Positions 27,293 to 35,934 of a stretch of 64,000 nucleotides of DNA are shown here, in pieces. Positions within the stretch are counted from its first letter, which is position 1; each line of letters opens with the position of its first letter. A program made the translations under genes and the position numbers. Origin of the DNA: an uncultured Oscillospiraceae bacterium (GTDB lineage Bacteria > Bacillota > Clostridia > Oscillospirales > Oscillospiraceae); the NCBI GenBank assembly GCA_934636655.1, contig CAKUAS010000001.1, positions 124,001-188,000 on the forward strand, read 5' to 3'. The notes beneath the pieces were generated by a model. The model was not told where the DNA came from and did not search any database. It worked only from the letters and a program-made list of their open reading frames with translations.

Positions 27293-28675
27293 TCAGGTCT
27301 CGTAATCGTCGGCCAGCAGATGCTCGCCTATCTTATAAACATTTCCCGCACCGACTGTGAGAATAAGGTCGCCGGGCTGCGCGGTTTTTCGCAGGTCGCG
27401 TTCAATTTCCTCAAATGTCTTATAGAATTTTGCACCCTCTATCTTCTCCGCAAGGTCTGCCGAGGAAATGCCGAGAATATTCTTTTCACGGGCGGCAAAT
27501 ATCTCCGCCAGATAGACAATATCCGGACGGCGGAGCTGACGCACGAAATCGCGGAACAGCGCCATTGTGCGAGTATAGGTGTGCGGCTGGAACACAACGA
27601 TCGTACGTTTGTATCCAAGCGACTCCACGGCGTCGAGCAGAGCCTTCAGCTCGCCAGGATGATGGGCATAATCATCGTACACATCCGCGCCGTTGAACTT
27701 GCCTTTAAATTCAAATCTTCTGCCGGCTCCGGAGAATCCGGCAAGACCGTATTTAATGGCAGTGGGCTTAATGCCGAGGCATATGCACGCAGCGGCAGCC
27801 GCAAGAGCGTTTTTGAGATTATGCACGCCGGGAACATGAATATTTACAGTATCAAACAGCTTTCCCTTGTACATGATATCAAACTTCGTCAGCGAGCCTA
27901 TGCGTACAACATTTTTTGCGTAGACATCCGCTTTTGAAGTAAGGCCAAAGGTCACAATATTGCGGTCAAGGCCCTTTATGGCATCCATGGTATTCTCATC
28001 ATCGTGGTTAACGACAACATAGCCGTCCTCGGGAACATGGCTTGCAAACTCACGGAAGCTCTTTTTTATATCCTCGATGCCGGAGAAGAAATCAAGGTGA
28101 TCCTCCTCTATATTGAGGATCACTGCGACCGTCGGGTAAAAAGATAAAAACGAGTTATAATACTCGCACGATTCCATAACGATCGTATCGCCCGTGCCGA
28201 CCCTGTGTCCGGCCTTCAAGAGCGGCAGCGTTCCGCCTATCATGACGGTGGGGTCTTTTTCCGCCGCCATAAGAATATGTGTACACATCGAGGTCGTAGT
28301 CGTTTTCCCGTGCGTTCCTGCAATGCACAGGGCGTTTTTATACTCTTTCATGATAGCGCCCCAAGCCTGAGTGCGCTCAAAAACGGGAATGCCCATCTCG
28401 TGCGCACGCACTACTTCGGGGTTCTCGTCATGAGCCGCAGCCGTACGGACAACAAAGTCTATATCATTCGTTATATTTGCCGCGTCATGACCGATGGATA
28501 TCTCTATCCCCTTTTCACGAAGATGCGAGGTTCGCTCGCTTTCAGCTATGTCCGAGCCGCTTATTATAAGTCCCGCGTCGGAAAGCACCTCGGCCAGAGG
28601 CGACATGGAAACGCCGCCGATACCGATAAGATGACCTCTTTTTCCCCGCATTAAATATTCACTGAAATCCGTCAT
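27293..28675 (-). CDS. murC: UDP-N-acetylmuramate--L-alanine ligase
   Basis: 460 residues; adds the first amino acid of the peptidoglycan stem peptide. N-terminal Rossmann motif HLIGIGGVSMSPLAEVL, ATP loop AGTHGKTTTTSMCTHI, then MESCEYYNSFLSF and the C-terminal DDYAHHPGELKALLDAV are all Mur-ligase hallmarks. The start is ATG at 28675 with AGGAG five bases upstream; an in-frame start five codons earlier overlaps that site. Head of a two-gene transcript. Confidence 0.97.
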   Translation of the reverse strand: MTDFSEYLMRGKRGHLIGIGGVSMSPLAEVLSDAGLIISGSDIAESERTSHLREKGIEISIGHDAANITNDIDFVVRTAAAHDENPEVVRAHEMGIPVFERTQAWGAIMKEYKNALCIAGTHGKTTTTSMCTHILMAAEKDPTVMIGGTLPLLKAGHRVGTGDTIVMESCEYYNSFLSFYPTVAVILNIEEDHLDFFSGIEDIKKSFREFASHVPEDGYVVVNHDDENTMDAIKGLDRNIVTFGLTSKADVYAKNVVRIGSLTKFDIMYKGKLFDTVNIHVPGVHNLKNALAAAAACICLGIKPTAIKYGLAGFSGAGRRFEFKGKFNGADVYDDYAHHPGELKALLDAVESLGYKRTIVVFQPHTYTRTMALFRDFVRQLRRPDIVYLAEIFAAREKNILGISSADLAEKIEGAKFYKTFEEIERDLRKTAQPGDLILTVGAGNVYKIGEHLLADDYET

Positions 28676-28736
28676 AAATTCTCCTATCACGGTTTATGTT
28701 AACAATTTGATGTTGATGTTGCATTTAGCAAATGAT

Positions 28737-28765
28737 ATTATAATACTGTAAAGTCAACTTGACAA
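28737..28765 (-). promoter_or_regulatory. Promoter of murC
   Basis: Minus strand TTGTCA at 28765-28760, 17-base spacer, TATAAT at 28742-28737. On the plus strand the same stretch contains TTGACA (28759-28764) and TATAAT (28739-28744), so the cca operon promoter must lie in the same region, but no well-spaced pair could be fixed. Confidence 0.75.
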
Positions 28766-28802
28766 GAATTAAAATCTTTGTACATACAGGAGCTTGATCA
28801 CT

Positions 28803-29996
28803 ATGCCTCAAATCAATCCTCCCAAATATGTAAGGCAAATATTGTTCACTTTGCAGTCGCGCGGGCACCTGGCCTATCTCGTCGGCGGCTGTGTACGCGA
28901 TGTCATCATGGAGATAACGCCGCAGGACTGGGATATTTGTACGAGCGCTCTGCCTGAAGAGGTAATGGAACTGTTCCCCGGCTCGCGGCCGACGGGCCTG
29001 CAGCACGGAACAGTCACCGTAATTATCGGCAGCAAAAGCGCCGAGGTCACGACCTTCCGAACCGAGGGCGACTACCGCGACCATCGCAGGCCTGATTCAG
29101 TTACGTTTGTTTCCGATTTAATAACCGACCTCAGCCGGCGCGATTTCACCATGAACGCCATTGCGCTCTCTGCCGACGGTATGCTTGCCGATCCGTTTGA
29201 CGGCATGAACGATATAAAAAAACGCTGCATCCGCTGCGTGGGAAATCCTAAGGTCCGTTTTACGGAGGATGCGCTGCGCATGTTCCGTGCGCTGCGCTTT
29301 TCGGCAAGGCTCGGATTTACCATTGAATACGATACGCTCAGCGCCATAGAAGAGTGTGCGCCTCTTGCCTCGGAGCTTGCACCGGAGCGAGTTCGCGACG
29401 AGGTCGAGAAGATACTTCTCACAACGCGCCCCGAGACAATGAGCGCCGCGATAAGCTTCGGGCTTATGAAAAACTATATCAGCGGCTCAGGCTGGAAAAT
29501 GCCGAACTTTGCCGACATTGCAAATATGCCTCGCAAGCCGCTCGCGCGCTGGGCCGCATTCAGTATCATGCTCCGCAAATACGGCTATATTCCGTCTGCC
29601 GGCGATTTTCTGACGCAGCTGCGGCTCGACGGGCGAACGATCCGCTGCTGCACGGACGCTGAGGTACTTCTGAGTCAGGATCCGCCATCAGACAGTCTCG
29701 GTTGGAAGAAGATGCTCAACCGATACGGGGTTGATACTGTCACCTGCGCCGTGCAGGCGTATTCTGTCATAATGGGCATCGACTGCGAAAAGGAGCTAAG
29801 AGCAGTGCTCAAAAGCGGCGAGTGCTTCTCGCTAAAACACCTCGCAGTAACGGGCGACGATCTTCTATCGCTCGGCCTTAAAGGTCCCGAGCTCGGTGAA
29901 ATGCTTAAGTTTTTGCTCGAATATGTTATGGAGTACCCCGATAATAATAAACGTGAGATTTTGCTCGAGCTTGCAAAGTATTCGGAGGAAAGCTGA
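28803..29996 (+). CDS. cca: CCA tRNA nucleotidyltransferase (class II)
   Basis: 397 residues; adds or repairs the CCA end of tRNA. Nucleotidyltransferase motif LVGGCVRDVIMEITPQDWDI (GG at 28-29, catalytic D42 and D44), then LSRRDFTMNAIA and FTEDALRMFRALRFSARLGF. No HD phosphohydrolase motif is visible. The start is ATG at 28803, ten bases after GGAG; a TTG three codons earlier nearly touches that site. Poly(A) polymerase activity cannot be excluded by sequence alone, but CCA addition is expected in Clostridia. It overlaps the next gene (ATGA-like junction). Confidence 0.92.
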   Translation: MPQINPPKYVRQILFTLQSRGHLAYLVGGCVRDVIMEITPQDWDICTSALPEEVMELFPGSRPTGLQHGTVTVIIGSKSAEVTTFRTEGDYRDHRRPDSVTFVSDLITDLSRRDFTMNAIALSADGMLADPFDGMNDIKKRCIRCVGNPKVRFTEDALRMFRALRFSARLGFTIEYDTLSAIEECAPLASELAPERVRDEVEKILLTTRPETMSAAISFGLMKNYISGSGWKMPNFADIANMPRKPLARWAAFSIMLRKYGYIPSAGDFLTQLRLDGRTIRCCTDAEVLLSQDPPSDSLGWKKMLNRYGVDTVTCAVQAYSVIMGIDCEKELRAVLKSGECFSLKHLAVTGDDLLSLGLKGPELGEMLKFLLEYVMEYPDNNKREILLELAKYSEES

Positions 29997-30568
29997 TGAA
30001 CAAGGCAATGGAAGAGCTCAACAACAGGTGTCTCGGCTGTGATGCCTGTATTCTCGGCAAAACGCGCACGAAACTCGTTTTCGGCGACGGTAATCCGAAC
30101 GCAAAGGTCATGCTCGTCGGCGAAGGTCCGGGAGAGCAGGAGGATCTTCAGGGCATCCCGTTCGTAGGCCGTGCCGGGAAGCTTCTTGACGACATGCTCA
30201 AAATGATCGATCTTGACCGAAGCCGCGTATACATTGCGAACATCGTTAAGTGCCGCCCACCGCACAACCGCGATCCGCAGCCGGAAGAACGCGAGGCCTG
30301 CTCACCGTGGCTCAGGCAGCAGATAGACATTGTTGATCCCGAAATCATAATATGCCTCGGGCGCATAGCCGCCACATCGCTTATAAACGGGGACTTTCGC
30401 ATAACCCGTCAGCACGGGCAATGGTTTGACGTTGACGGCAGACGCTGCCTCGCTATATATCACCCCTCCGCTCTGCTGCGAGACGTTACAAAGCGCCCCG
30501 ACACATTCACCGATCTAAGGGAAATACGAAGCGAGATACGCAGGCTCTGTCCGGAGGTGTACGAATGA
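29996..30568 (+). CDS. Type 4 (family 4) uracil-DNA glycosylase
   Basis: 190 residues, iron-sulfur DNA repair enzyme that removes uracil. The [4Fe-4S] cysteines are C12, C15, C86 and C102. Motif A is GEGPGEQED (42-50), then NIVKCRPPHNRDP (82-94), and motif B is HPSALLR near 157. The family is common in thermophiles and anaerobic Firmicutes. It is translationally coupled to cca and overlaps the next gene by four bases. GGAGG lies ten bases before the ATG. Confidence 0.95.
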   Translation: MNKAMEELNNRCLGCDACILGKTRTKLVFGDGNPNAKVMLVGEGPGEQEDLQGIPFVGRAGKLLDDMLKMIDLDRSRVYIANIVKCRPPHNRDPQPEEREACSPWLRQQIDIVDPEIIICLGRIAATSLINGDFRITRQHGQWFDVDGRRCLAIYHPSALLRDVTKRPDTFTDLREIRSEIRRLCPEVYE

Positions 30569-31368
30569 TCTACAACATCCGCGAGTATGCACCTGACGAT
30601 GTCGGTGCACTCAAAGCTCTGTGGTGCGGCACTTTTGGCGATCCCCCTGAGCTTGTGGACAGTTTTTTCGAGCTTCTGCCCTCAATGGGCACGGGCTTTG
30701 TCGCGGAGCTTGACGGCGAAGTCTTCGGCGCGGCATATGTGCTGGACGCATTTCTTCACCTGCCGGACAGTTCGACGAAGAAGCTTGCATATATCTATGC
30801 GGTCGCCGTCGACGAAACGGCGCGCGGAAACGGTCTCGGCGCGGAGCTTACGCGGGCGTGCATGCGCAATGCGTGGGAGTATTCTGCCGATATCTGCTGC
30901 ACGCTTCCGGCTGAAGACTCACTGTACGACTGGTACGAAAGCCGCTGCGGGCTTGCCGCCGCGAGCTATTGCAGCTATGAAACTGTTGCGGCAGGCATGG
31001 AGACAGGCGGCATAAGAAGGCTCAACGCCGATGAATACGGCTTTTTGCGCGAGGATATGCTCAAGGGAAAAGCTCACGTCGGCTTTTATTACGGCTATCT
31101 GCGCTTTCAGGAGGAGATATTCACATCCTCCTGCGGCGGATTTTTTGAGTATAAGGGCGCTATAGCCTGCGGATATATCGAAAACGATACGCTGTACATA
31201 AAGGAATATCTCGGCGATGAGCCTGAGTTTATCCCCGCGCTGTGCGCAGCTCTCGTGGCAAAGAACGCCATTATCAGACGTGCGGCAGTCACCGGCGAGC
31301 GCTATATAGCGGCATATCAGAAGACAGACTTCCCGCCCGATACGGTGTGGAATTTGACATTGGACTGA
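30565..31368 (+). CDS. GNAT-family N-acetyltransferase
   Basis: 267 residues. The acetyl-CoA motif A is IYAVAVDETARGNGLGAELTR (about 74-94), with the R/Q-x-x-G-x-G/A pattern as RGNGLG. The N-terminal beta-strand MIYNIREYAPDDVGALKALW is standard GNAT. The C-terminal 120 residues resemble the second half of two-domain Eis-like or mycothiol-like acetyltransferases, but are not assigned. The acceptor is unknown. Last gene of the cca-udg-GNAT operon. Confidence 0.85.
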   Translation: MIYNIREYAPDDVGALKALWCGTFGDPPELVDSFFELLPSMGTGFVAELDGEVFGAAYVLDAFLHLPDSSTKKLAYIYAVAVDETARGNGLGAELTRACMRNAWEYSADICCTLPAEDSLYDWYESRCGLAAASYCSYETVAAGMETGGIRRLNADEYGFLREDMLKGKAHVGFYYGYLRFQEEIFTSSCGGFFEYKGAIACGYIENDTLYIKEYLGDEPEFIPALCAALVAKNAIIRRAAVTGERYIAAYQKTDFPPDTVWNLTLD

Positions 31369-31394
31369 AAAAAGCAGCCTTTCGGCTGCTTTTT
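31369..31394. terminator. Bidirectional terminator
   Basis: AAAAAGCAGCC / GGCTGCTTTTT with a four-base loop. It ends the GNAT operon (plus) and the galactose mutarotase gene (minus). Confidence 0.93.
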
Positions 31395-31395
31395 C

Positions 31396-32364
31396 TTATT
31401 TTACATAGAATTTGTAGCTTGTTTTTGAAAAATACTTCTCGCCTTTTCGCAGGAGCGGCGACGGGAAGGCCGGGCGATTCGGACTGTCGGGATAATACTG
31501 CGTTTCAAGGCACAGCGCCGAGTTTTTACCGTACACCGTACCGTTCTTTCCGAGACGAACGCCAGTTGCACCGCCCGCATAAAACTGCACTGCCGGCATA
31601 TCCGTGGTAACTGTCATCGCGATTCCGCTTTCCGGACTGTACAGTCTGGCGCACGGCGTTCCGCCCAGGACAAAGCAGTGGTCGTAATAGCCGTTTTTCA
31701 CCTCGCGCATAGTGCGAAAATCAAAATCCGTATCGGTTACAGGGCACACCTCTCCCGTCGGGATGAGCTCATCATCAACCGGCAAATAGCTTTCGGCGTT
31801 TATCATGAGTTCATGGCCGAGTATGTCACCCTTGCCGGAGAGATTGAAATAGCTGTGATTTGTGAGGTTTAAGTATGTATCGGCATCGGAAACGGCTTCA
31901 TAACATATACTAAGCTCGTTATCGTCGGAAAATTCGTAGGCAACACAGATCTTGACCTCGCCCGGGAAACCATCGCCGCCGTCATGGTCTGTAATCGCAA
32001 GAGTTATGCTGTTCTCACCTGCCGAAACAAAGTCGAAGCGGCGCTTGCTTAGCCCAACGCCGCCGTGGAGCGTGTTTTTCCCCTCGTTCGCGGTGAGCTT
32101 GTATTCTCTGCCGCCGAGTGTGAACGCAGCATTTGCTATACGATTTGCATATCTTCCGACGAACGCGCCGAAGTAACCGTCGTGGCTTAAATATTCCGCA
32201 GGAGTGTCGTAGCCGAGCACAACGTCGGTAAGCTCTTTTCTCTTATTCGGAACCATTATGCTCTGCACCGCAGCGCCGAGGCTCGTTACGCGCACATGTG
32301 CGCCCGATGCGTTTTCGATAGTGAAAATATCATATTCACCAAAGGTATTTTTCCTTACTGGCAT
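31396..32364 (-). CDS. galM: Aldose 1-epimerase (galactose mutarotase)
   Basis: 322 residues; interconverts alpha and beta anomers of hexoses. The catalytic region LTNHSYFNLSG supplies the histidine, and the C-terminal ALCLETQYYPDSPN supplies the glutamate base. FVGRYANRIANAAF is also family-typical. AAAGGAGG lies about eight bases before the start. Stand-alone, with its own promoter and terminator, so it is not tied to a sugar operon here. Confidence 0.93.
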   Translation of the reverse strand: MPVRKNTFGEYDIFTIENASGAHVRVTSLGAAVQSIMVPNKRKELTDVVLGYDTPAEYLSHDGYFGAFVGRYANRIANAAFTLGGREYKLTANEGKNTLHGGVGLSKRRFDFVSAGENSITLAITDHDGGDGFPGEVKICVAYEFSDDNELSICYEAVSDADTYLNLTNHSYFNLSGKGDILGHELMINAESYLPVDDELIPTGEVCPVTDTDFDFRTMREVKNGYYDHCFVLGGTPCARLYSPESGIAMTVTTDMPAVQFYAGGATGVRLGKNGTVYGKNSALCLETQYYPDSPNRPAFPSPLLRKGEKYFSKTSYKFYVK

Positions 32365-32390
32365 TGACTCTGCCTCCTTTTCATGTGCCC

Positions 32391-32419
32391 ATTATACGTC
32401 CGTTTTCGCGTCTGTTCAA
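32391..32419 (-). promoter_or_regulatory. Promoter of galM
   Basis: Minus strand TTGAAC at 32419-32414, 17-base spacer, TATAAT at 32396-32391. Confidence 0.75.
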
Positions 32420-32540
32420 CCGGCAGACTGCCCTGCACGGCACAATTGAGTAAAAATATGCGCAATTTTTAGTTAAGATTTTATCACGTTTTCCAAAAAG
32501 TCTTTGATTTTTCAGTGTTTTTTACGTGACGAGAAAATTT

Positions 32541-32560
32541 CGTATGTTGACAATCATACG
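32541..32560. promoter_or_regulatory. Inverted repeat over the nfnA -35 element
   Basis: CGTATG-TTGACAAT-CATACG, perfect six-base arms around the -35 hexamer. A plausible repressor operator; the nearby GntR-type protein is a candidate binder (inference). Confidence 0.5.
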
Positions 32561-32575
32561 CAATTGAATTAAAAT
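32547..32575 (+). promoter_or_regulatory. Promoter of nfnAB
   Basis: TTGACA at 32547-32552, 17-base spacer, TAAAAT at 32570-32575. The leader of about 50 bases contains ATAATTATAA at 32604-32613, a sequence also found in the palindrome upstream of gntR. Confidence 0.85.
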
Positions 32576-32630
32576 AATTGCTGTTGCAAATGGCTTGAAC
32601 AAAATAATTATAATGATAAGAGGTAATAAG

Positions 32631-33497
32631 ATGTTTAAAGTCGTACAAAAAAGATTTCTGAACGATGCAAAGAGCATTTGCCTGTTCGAGATCGAAGCTC
32701 CGCTGGTCGCTCGCCACGCCCAGGCAGGTCAGTTCGTCATCTTCCGTCTTGATGAGCAGGGAGAGCGCACTCCTGTTTCCGTCGCAGGCTACGACCGTGA
32801 AAAAGGCACCGTTACCGTTATGGTACAGGCTGCCGGCCGCACCACCAAGATGCTGCACACCGTGCAGGAAGGCGATTACATCACCGACTTCGTCGGCCCC
32901 CTCGGCAAGGCTACCGAGATGGACGGTCTGAAGAAGGTCTGCGTTGTCGGCGGCGGCGTCGGCTGCGCTATCGCTTACCCCATTGCCAAGGAAATGCACG
33001 AAAAAGGTATTGACGTTACCTTTATCGCAGGCTTCAGAAGCGCTGATATCGTCATCCTGAAGGACGAGCTCAAGGCCGCTTCCGACAAGCTCATCATGTG
33101 CACCGACGACGGCACCTATGGCGAAAAGGGCTTCACCACCCAGTATCTCCAGCAGGAGATCGAGGCCAACATCAAAGAGAATAGGCCCCAGTTTGACCGC
33201 GTTATCGCTATCGGCCCGGACATCATGATGAAGTTCCTGGCTGAGGTCACCCGCCCCTACGGCATCAAGACAATCATCTCCCTCGACCCGATCATGGTCG
33301 ACGGCACCGGCATGTGCGGCGGCTGCCGCGTCATCGTCGGCGGCGAGACCAAGTTTGCCTGCGTTGACGGTCCCGACTTTGACGCGCATGAGGTCGACTT
33401 CGACTCTCTGATAAAGCGCGCCGCGTTCTACAAAGAGGAGCAGGACGAAGCTGCAAAGCATATCTGCAATATGACCGGAGGTAAGCGTAATGGCTAA
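32631..33497 (+). CDS. nfnA: NADH-dependent ferredoxin:NADP+ oxidoreductase, small subunit NfnA
   Basis: 288-residue FAD/[2Fe-2S] subunit of the electron-bifurcating NfnAB complex, which couples NADPH oxidation to reduction of ferredoxin and NAD+ (or the reverse). The start is ATG at 32631 (MFKVVQKRFLNDAKS) with AGAGGT upstream; an earlier in-frame start 12 codons away has no ribosome site. FAD region ERTPVSVAGYD, nucleotide loop VVGGGVGCAIAYPIA (105-119). The cluster site is DPIMVDGTGMCGGCRV with C229, C232 and C244, and D219 is the likely fourth ligand known for this family. Overlaps nfnB by eight bases. C-ending codon bias suggests high expression. Confidence 0.92.
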   Translation: MFKVVQKRFLNDAKSICLFEIEAPLVARHAQAGQFVIFRLDEQGERTPVSVAGYDREKGTVTVMVQAAGRTTKMLHTVQEGDYITDFVGPLGKATEMDGLKKVCVVGGGVGCAIAYPIAKEMHEKGIDVTFIAGFRSADIVILKDELKAASDKLIMCTDDGTYGEKGFTTQYLQQEIEANIKENRPQFDRVIAIGPDIMMKFLAEVTRPYGIKTIISLDPIMVDGTGMCGGCRVIVGGETKFACVDGPDFDAHEVDFDSLIKRAAFYKEEQDEAAKHICNMTGGKRNG

Positions 33498-34881
33498 TAT
33501 GAGAATGGAAAAAAACCCGATGCCCGAGCAGGATCCCGTGGTCCGCGCCGGCAACTTTGACGAGGTCGCTCTCGGCTACACTCCCGAGATGGCAATGGAT
33601 GAGGCAAAGCGCTGCCTCAACTGCCACAACATGCCCTGCCGCACCGGCTGCCCCGTTTCGGTACGCATCCCCGAATTCATCGCCAAGGTCGCAGAAGGCG
33701 ACTTTGACGCAGCATATGAGATCATCACCTCCACCAACTCCCTGCCCGCCGTCTGCGGCCGTGTCTGCCCGCAGGAGAAGCAGTGCGAGAGCAAGTGTGT
33801 GCGCGGCATCAAGGGCGAATCTGTCGGCATCGGCCGCCTCGAGCGCTTTGTCGCCGACTACCACATGAACAAGGAAGTCAAGGATGAGGTCAAGGCTCCC
33901 GAGTCCAACGGTCACCGCATCGCGATCATCGGCTCAGGCCCCGCTTCCCTCACCTGCGCGGGCGACCTGCGCAAGATGGGCTACGACGTCACCATTTTCG
34001 AGGCTTTCCACAAGTCCGGCGGCGTTCTGGTTTACGGTATTCCTCAGTTCCGTCTGCCCAAGGAGATAGTTGCCGCTGAGATCGAGAATCTCAAGGCAAT
34101 GGGCGTCAAGATCATAAACAACGCAATCATCGGCAAGTCCGAGACCGTCGACGAGCTGTTTGAGGACGGCTTCGAGGCAGTGTTTATCGGCTCCGGTGCA
34201 GGCCTGCCCCAGTTCCTGCACATCCCCGGCGAGAATCTGCTCGGTGTTTACTCCGCTAACGAGCTCCTCACCCGTGTAAACCTCATGAAGGCTTACCGCG
34301 ACGATTACGATACGCCCATTAAGCACTTCCACAACGTATGCGTTGTCGGCGCAGGCAACGTCGCAATGGACGCAGCCCGCGTTTCCAAGCGTCTGGGCGC
34401 TGAGCATGTTTACATAGCTTACCGCCGCGGCAAGGACGAGCTCCCTGCCCGTAAGGAAGAGGTCGAGCATGCAGAGGCAGAGGGCATAGAGTTCAGACTT
34501 CTCAATAACCCCGTCGCTATCCATGCAGGCGAAGACGGCCATGTCACCGGCATCGAGCTTCAGAAGCAGGAGCTCGGCGAGCCCGACGAAAAGGGTCGCC
34601 GCAAGCCCGTTCCCGTTGAGGGCTCAAACTGGATCCTCGACGTTGACACCGTCGTTATCGCAATCGGTACCAGCCCCAACCCCCTGATCCGCAACACCAC
34701 CAAGGGCCTTACCTTCACCCGTAAGGGCGGCATTGAGGCCGACGAGGGCGGCGCTACCGCTCGCGAAGGCGTGTTCGCAGGCGGCGACGCAGTCACCGGC
34801 GCTGCTACCGTTATCCTCGCAATGGGCGCAGGCAAGACCGGCGCGAAGAGCATTGACGAGTACATAAAGAGCAAGAAATAA
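33490..34881 (+). CDS. nfnB: NADPH-binding large subunit NfnB (GltD-like)
   Basis: 463 residues. N-terminal cysteines C42, C45, C50, C54 and C89, C93, C99, C103 hold two [4Fe-4S] clusters. The first FAD-binding motif is IAIIGSGPASLTCAG (about 139-153), and the NADPH motif is VCVVGAGNVAMDAARVSKRLGA near 283-304. The second FAD site is EGVFAGGDAVTGAATVI near the end. The sequence resembles glutamate synthase small subunits, but pairing with NfnA and the absence of a large GltB subunit favour the bifurcating complex. The same pair is sometimes annotated as sulfide dehydrogenase SudAB. Confidence 0.92.
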   Translation: MANMRMEKNPMPEQDPVVRAGNFDEVALGYTPEMAMDEAKRCLNCHNMPCRTGCPVSVRIPEFIAKVAEGDFDAAYEIITSTNSLPAVCGRVCPQEKQCESKCVRGIKGESVGIGRLERFVADYHMNKEVKDEVKAPESNGHRIAIIGSGPASLTCAGDLRKMGYDVTIFEAFHKSGGVLVYGIPQFRLPKEIVAAEIENLKAMGVKIINNAIIGKSETVDELFEDGFEAVFIGSGAGLPQFLHIPGENLLGVYSANELLTRVNLMKAYRDDYDTPIKHFHNVCVVGAGNVAMDAARVSKRLGAEHVYIAYRRGKDELPARKEEVEHAEAEGIEFRLLNNPVAIHAGEDGHVTGIELQKQELGEPDEKGRRKPVPVEGSNWILDVDTVVIAIGTSPNPLIRNTTKGLTFTRKGGIEADEGGATAREGVFAGGDAVTGAATVILAMGAGKTGAKSIDEYIKSKK

Positions 34882-34895
34882 TCCGAAATCAAATC

Positions 34896-34927
34896 ATACG
34901 CACCGATGCAATCGCATCGGTGCGTAT
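34896..34927 (+). terminator. Terminator of nfnAB
   Basis: Perfect 14-base stem (ATACGCACCGATGC / GCATCGGTGCGTAT), loop AATC, then TTTCTTT. Confidence 0.93.
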
Positions 34928-34988
34928 TTCTTTGCGGTTTTGCCTACAATTTAACACATGCTTGTCGGAATATGCTTGTGCATCAGGT

Positions 34989-35014
34989 ATAATTATAAAA
35001 ATTTTTATAATTAT
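34989..35014. repeat. 26-base perfect palindrome upstream of gntR
   Basis: A/T-only palindrome made of ATAATTATAAAAA and its exact complement. It ends 12 bases before the -35 of the gntR promoter. Likely an operator for autoregulation, but AT-rich palindromes can also arise by chance or be cruciform-prone. Confidence 0.6.
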
Positions 35015-35026
35015 GCACTCAGGGTA

Positions 35027-35055
35027 TTGCATTTTAATTTCATCTGCCGTAGAAT
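35027..35055 (+). promoter_or_regulatory. Promoter of the gntR-type gene
   Basis: TTGCAT at 35027-35032, 17-base spacer, TAGAAT at 35050-35055. A further TATAAT at 34988-34993 overlaps the palindrome but lacks a -35. Confidence 0.65.
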
Positions 35056-35128
35056 AGCGGATGTATTTGAGCTCACAATTTATTTTTCATGCTGTTTTTT
35101 GCTTTTAATTAAGAAAGGAATGATTCCA

Positions 35129-35872
35129 TTGAAGCGCGATCAGTTTCAGGTATACCTCGACGCAAATCCGAGCGCGAAGCTGCGCGACATAGTTTCGCAG
35201 ATGCTTTATGATGAGATAGTTTCCCTGTGCATTGCTCCGGGAACAAAATTAAACGTCAACAGCATTGCATCCGCTCTCGGCATATCCCGCACCCCGGTCG
35301 CCGAAGCGATAATGAATCTGTGCGAGCAGGGATTTGTCGTTTCAAAACCGGATACGAGCGGCTTCTTCGTCATTGACCTGAGCCTGAAGGATATGATAGA
35401 CCTTTACGATGTACGCGCCGCAATCGAGTGCGAGGCCGCCGCTCTGTGCACCGAGCGCGCCGACTCCGGCACCGTGCGTGAGCTTGACCGGCTTGCTGGT
35501 GAGTTTGCCGACTGCGTGATCCGCAAGGACTATGACGGCATGATCGCGACCGATATGCCTTTCCACGGCCTCATAGTTGAGTCCTGCGGCAACAAATACA
35601 TCCAGAAGTGCTACAAGATGCTGCTGCCGAACCTTACCATGTATCAGTCCTCGATGATAAAGTTTATCAGCAATTCCGAGGATAACCCTTGGTCGCCGAG
35701 CGTTATTTATAATCACGTCGCCGTAGTCGAAGCAATAAAAATGCACATCCCCGACCTTGCAAAGCAGGCAATGGCCGATCATGTGAAATCAAGCCTCAAC
35801 TTCACCATGTTCTCCGGCGGCGGCGCGGATCCCTTCTCCACCGTCAGGAAAACAAAGCCCGGCAAAAAGTGA
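35129..35872 (+). CDS. GntR-family transcriptional regulator (FadR/FCD type)
   Basis: 247 residues. The winged helix-turn-helix is at residues 10-70 (KLNVNSIASALGISRTPVAEAI), and the C-terminal FCD ligand-binding domain (about 75-225) has DVRAAIECEAAALC, DMPFHGLIVESCGN and NHVAVVEAI, whose histidines and aspartate usually bind a metal and an organic acid. The start chosen is TTG at 35129 (MKRDQFQ), nine bases after AAAGGA. An ATG three codons earlier touches that site and is less likely. It follows nfnAB and may control it and itself; ligand unknown. Confidence 0.88.
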   Translation: MKRDQFQVYLDANPSAKLRDIVSQMLYDEIVSLCIAPGTKLNVNSIASALGISRTPVAEAIMNLCEQGFVVSKPDTSGFFVIDLSLKDMIDLYDVRAAIECEAAALCTERADSGTVRELDRLAGEFADCVIRKDYDGMIATDMPFHGLIVESCGNKYIQKCYKMLLPNLTMYQSSMIKFISNSEDNPWSPSVIYNHVAVVEAIKMHIPDLAKQAMADHVKSSLNFTMFSGGGADPFSTVRKTKPGKK

Positions 35873-35879
35873 ATATGAG

Positions 35880-35933
35880 AAAGCAGCCGAAATAGCGGAA
35901 TCAGATCAGAGAAACCGCCCTTTCGGCTGCTTT
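35880..35933. terminator. Long-arm terminator between gntR and ecsC-like genes
   Basis: Outer arms AAAGCAGCCGAAA (35880-35892) and TTTCGGCTGCTTT (35921-35933), with an inner GCGG / CCGC pair, followed by T-run on the plus strand. It can also serve the converging gene on the minus strand. Confidence 0.8.
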
Positions 35934-35934
35934 T

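Noticed and set aside
32484..33554. 356-codon minus-strand frame opposite nfnA
   Set aside because: NfnA has intact cofactor motifs on the plus strand, and the antisense product is low-complexity and unlike any family.
33490..34881. Glutamate synthase small subunit (gltD)
   Set aside because: Sequence is GltD-like, but it overlaps nfnA and no large GltB subunit is present, so NfnB is preferred.
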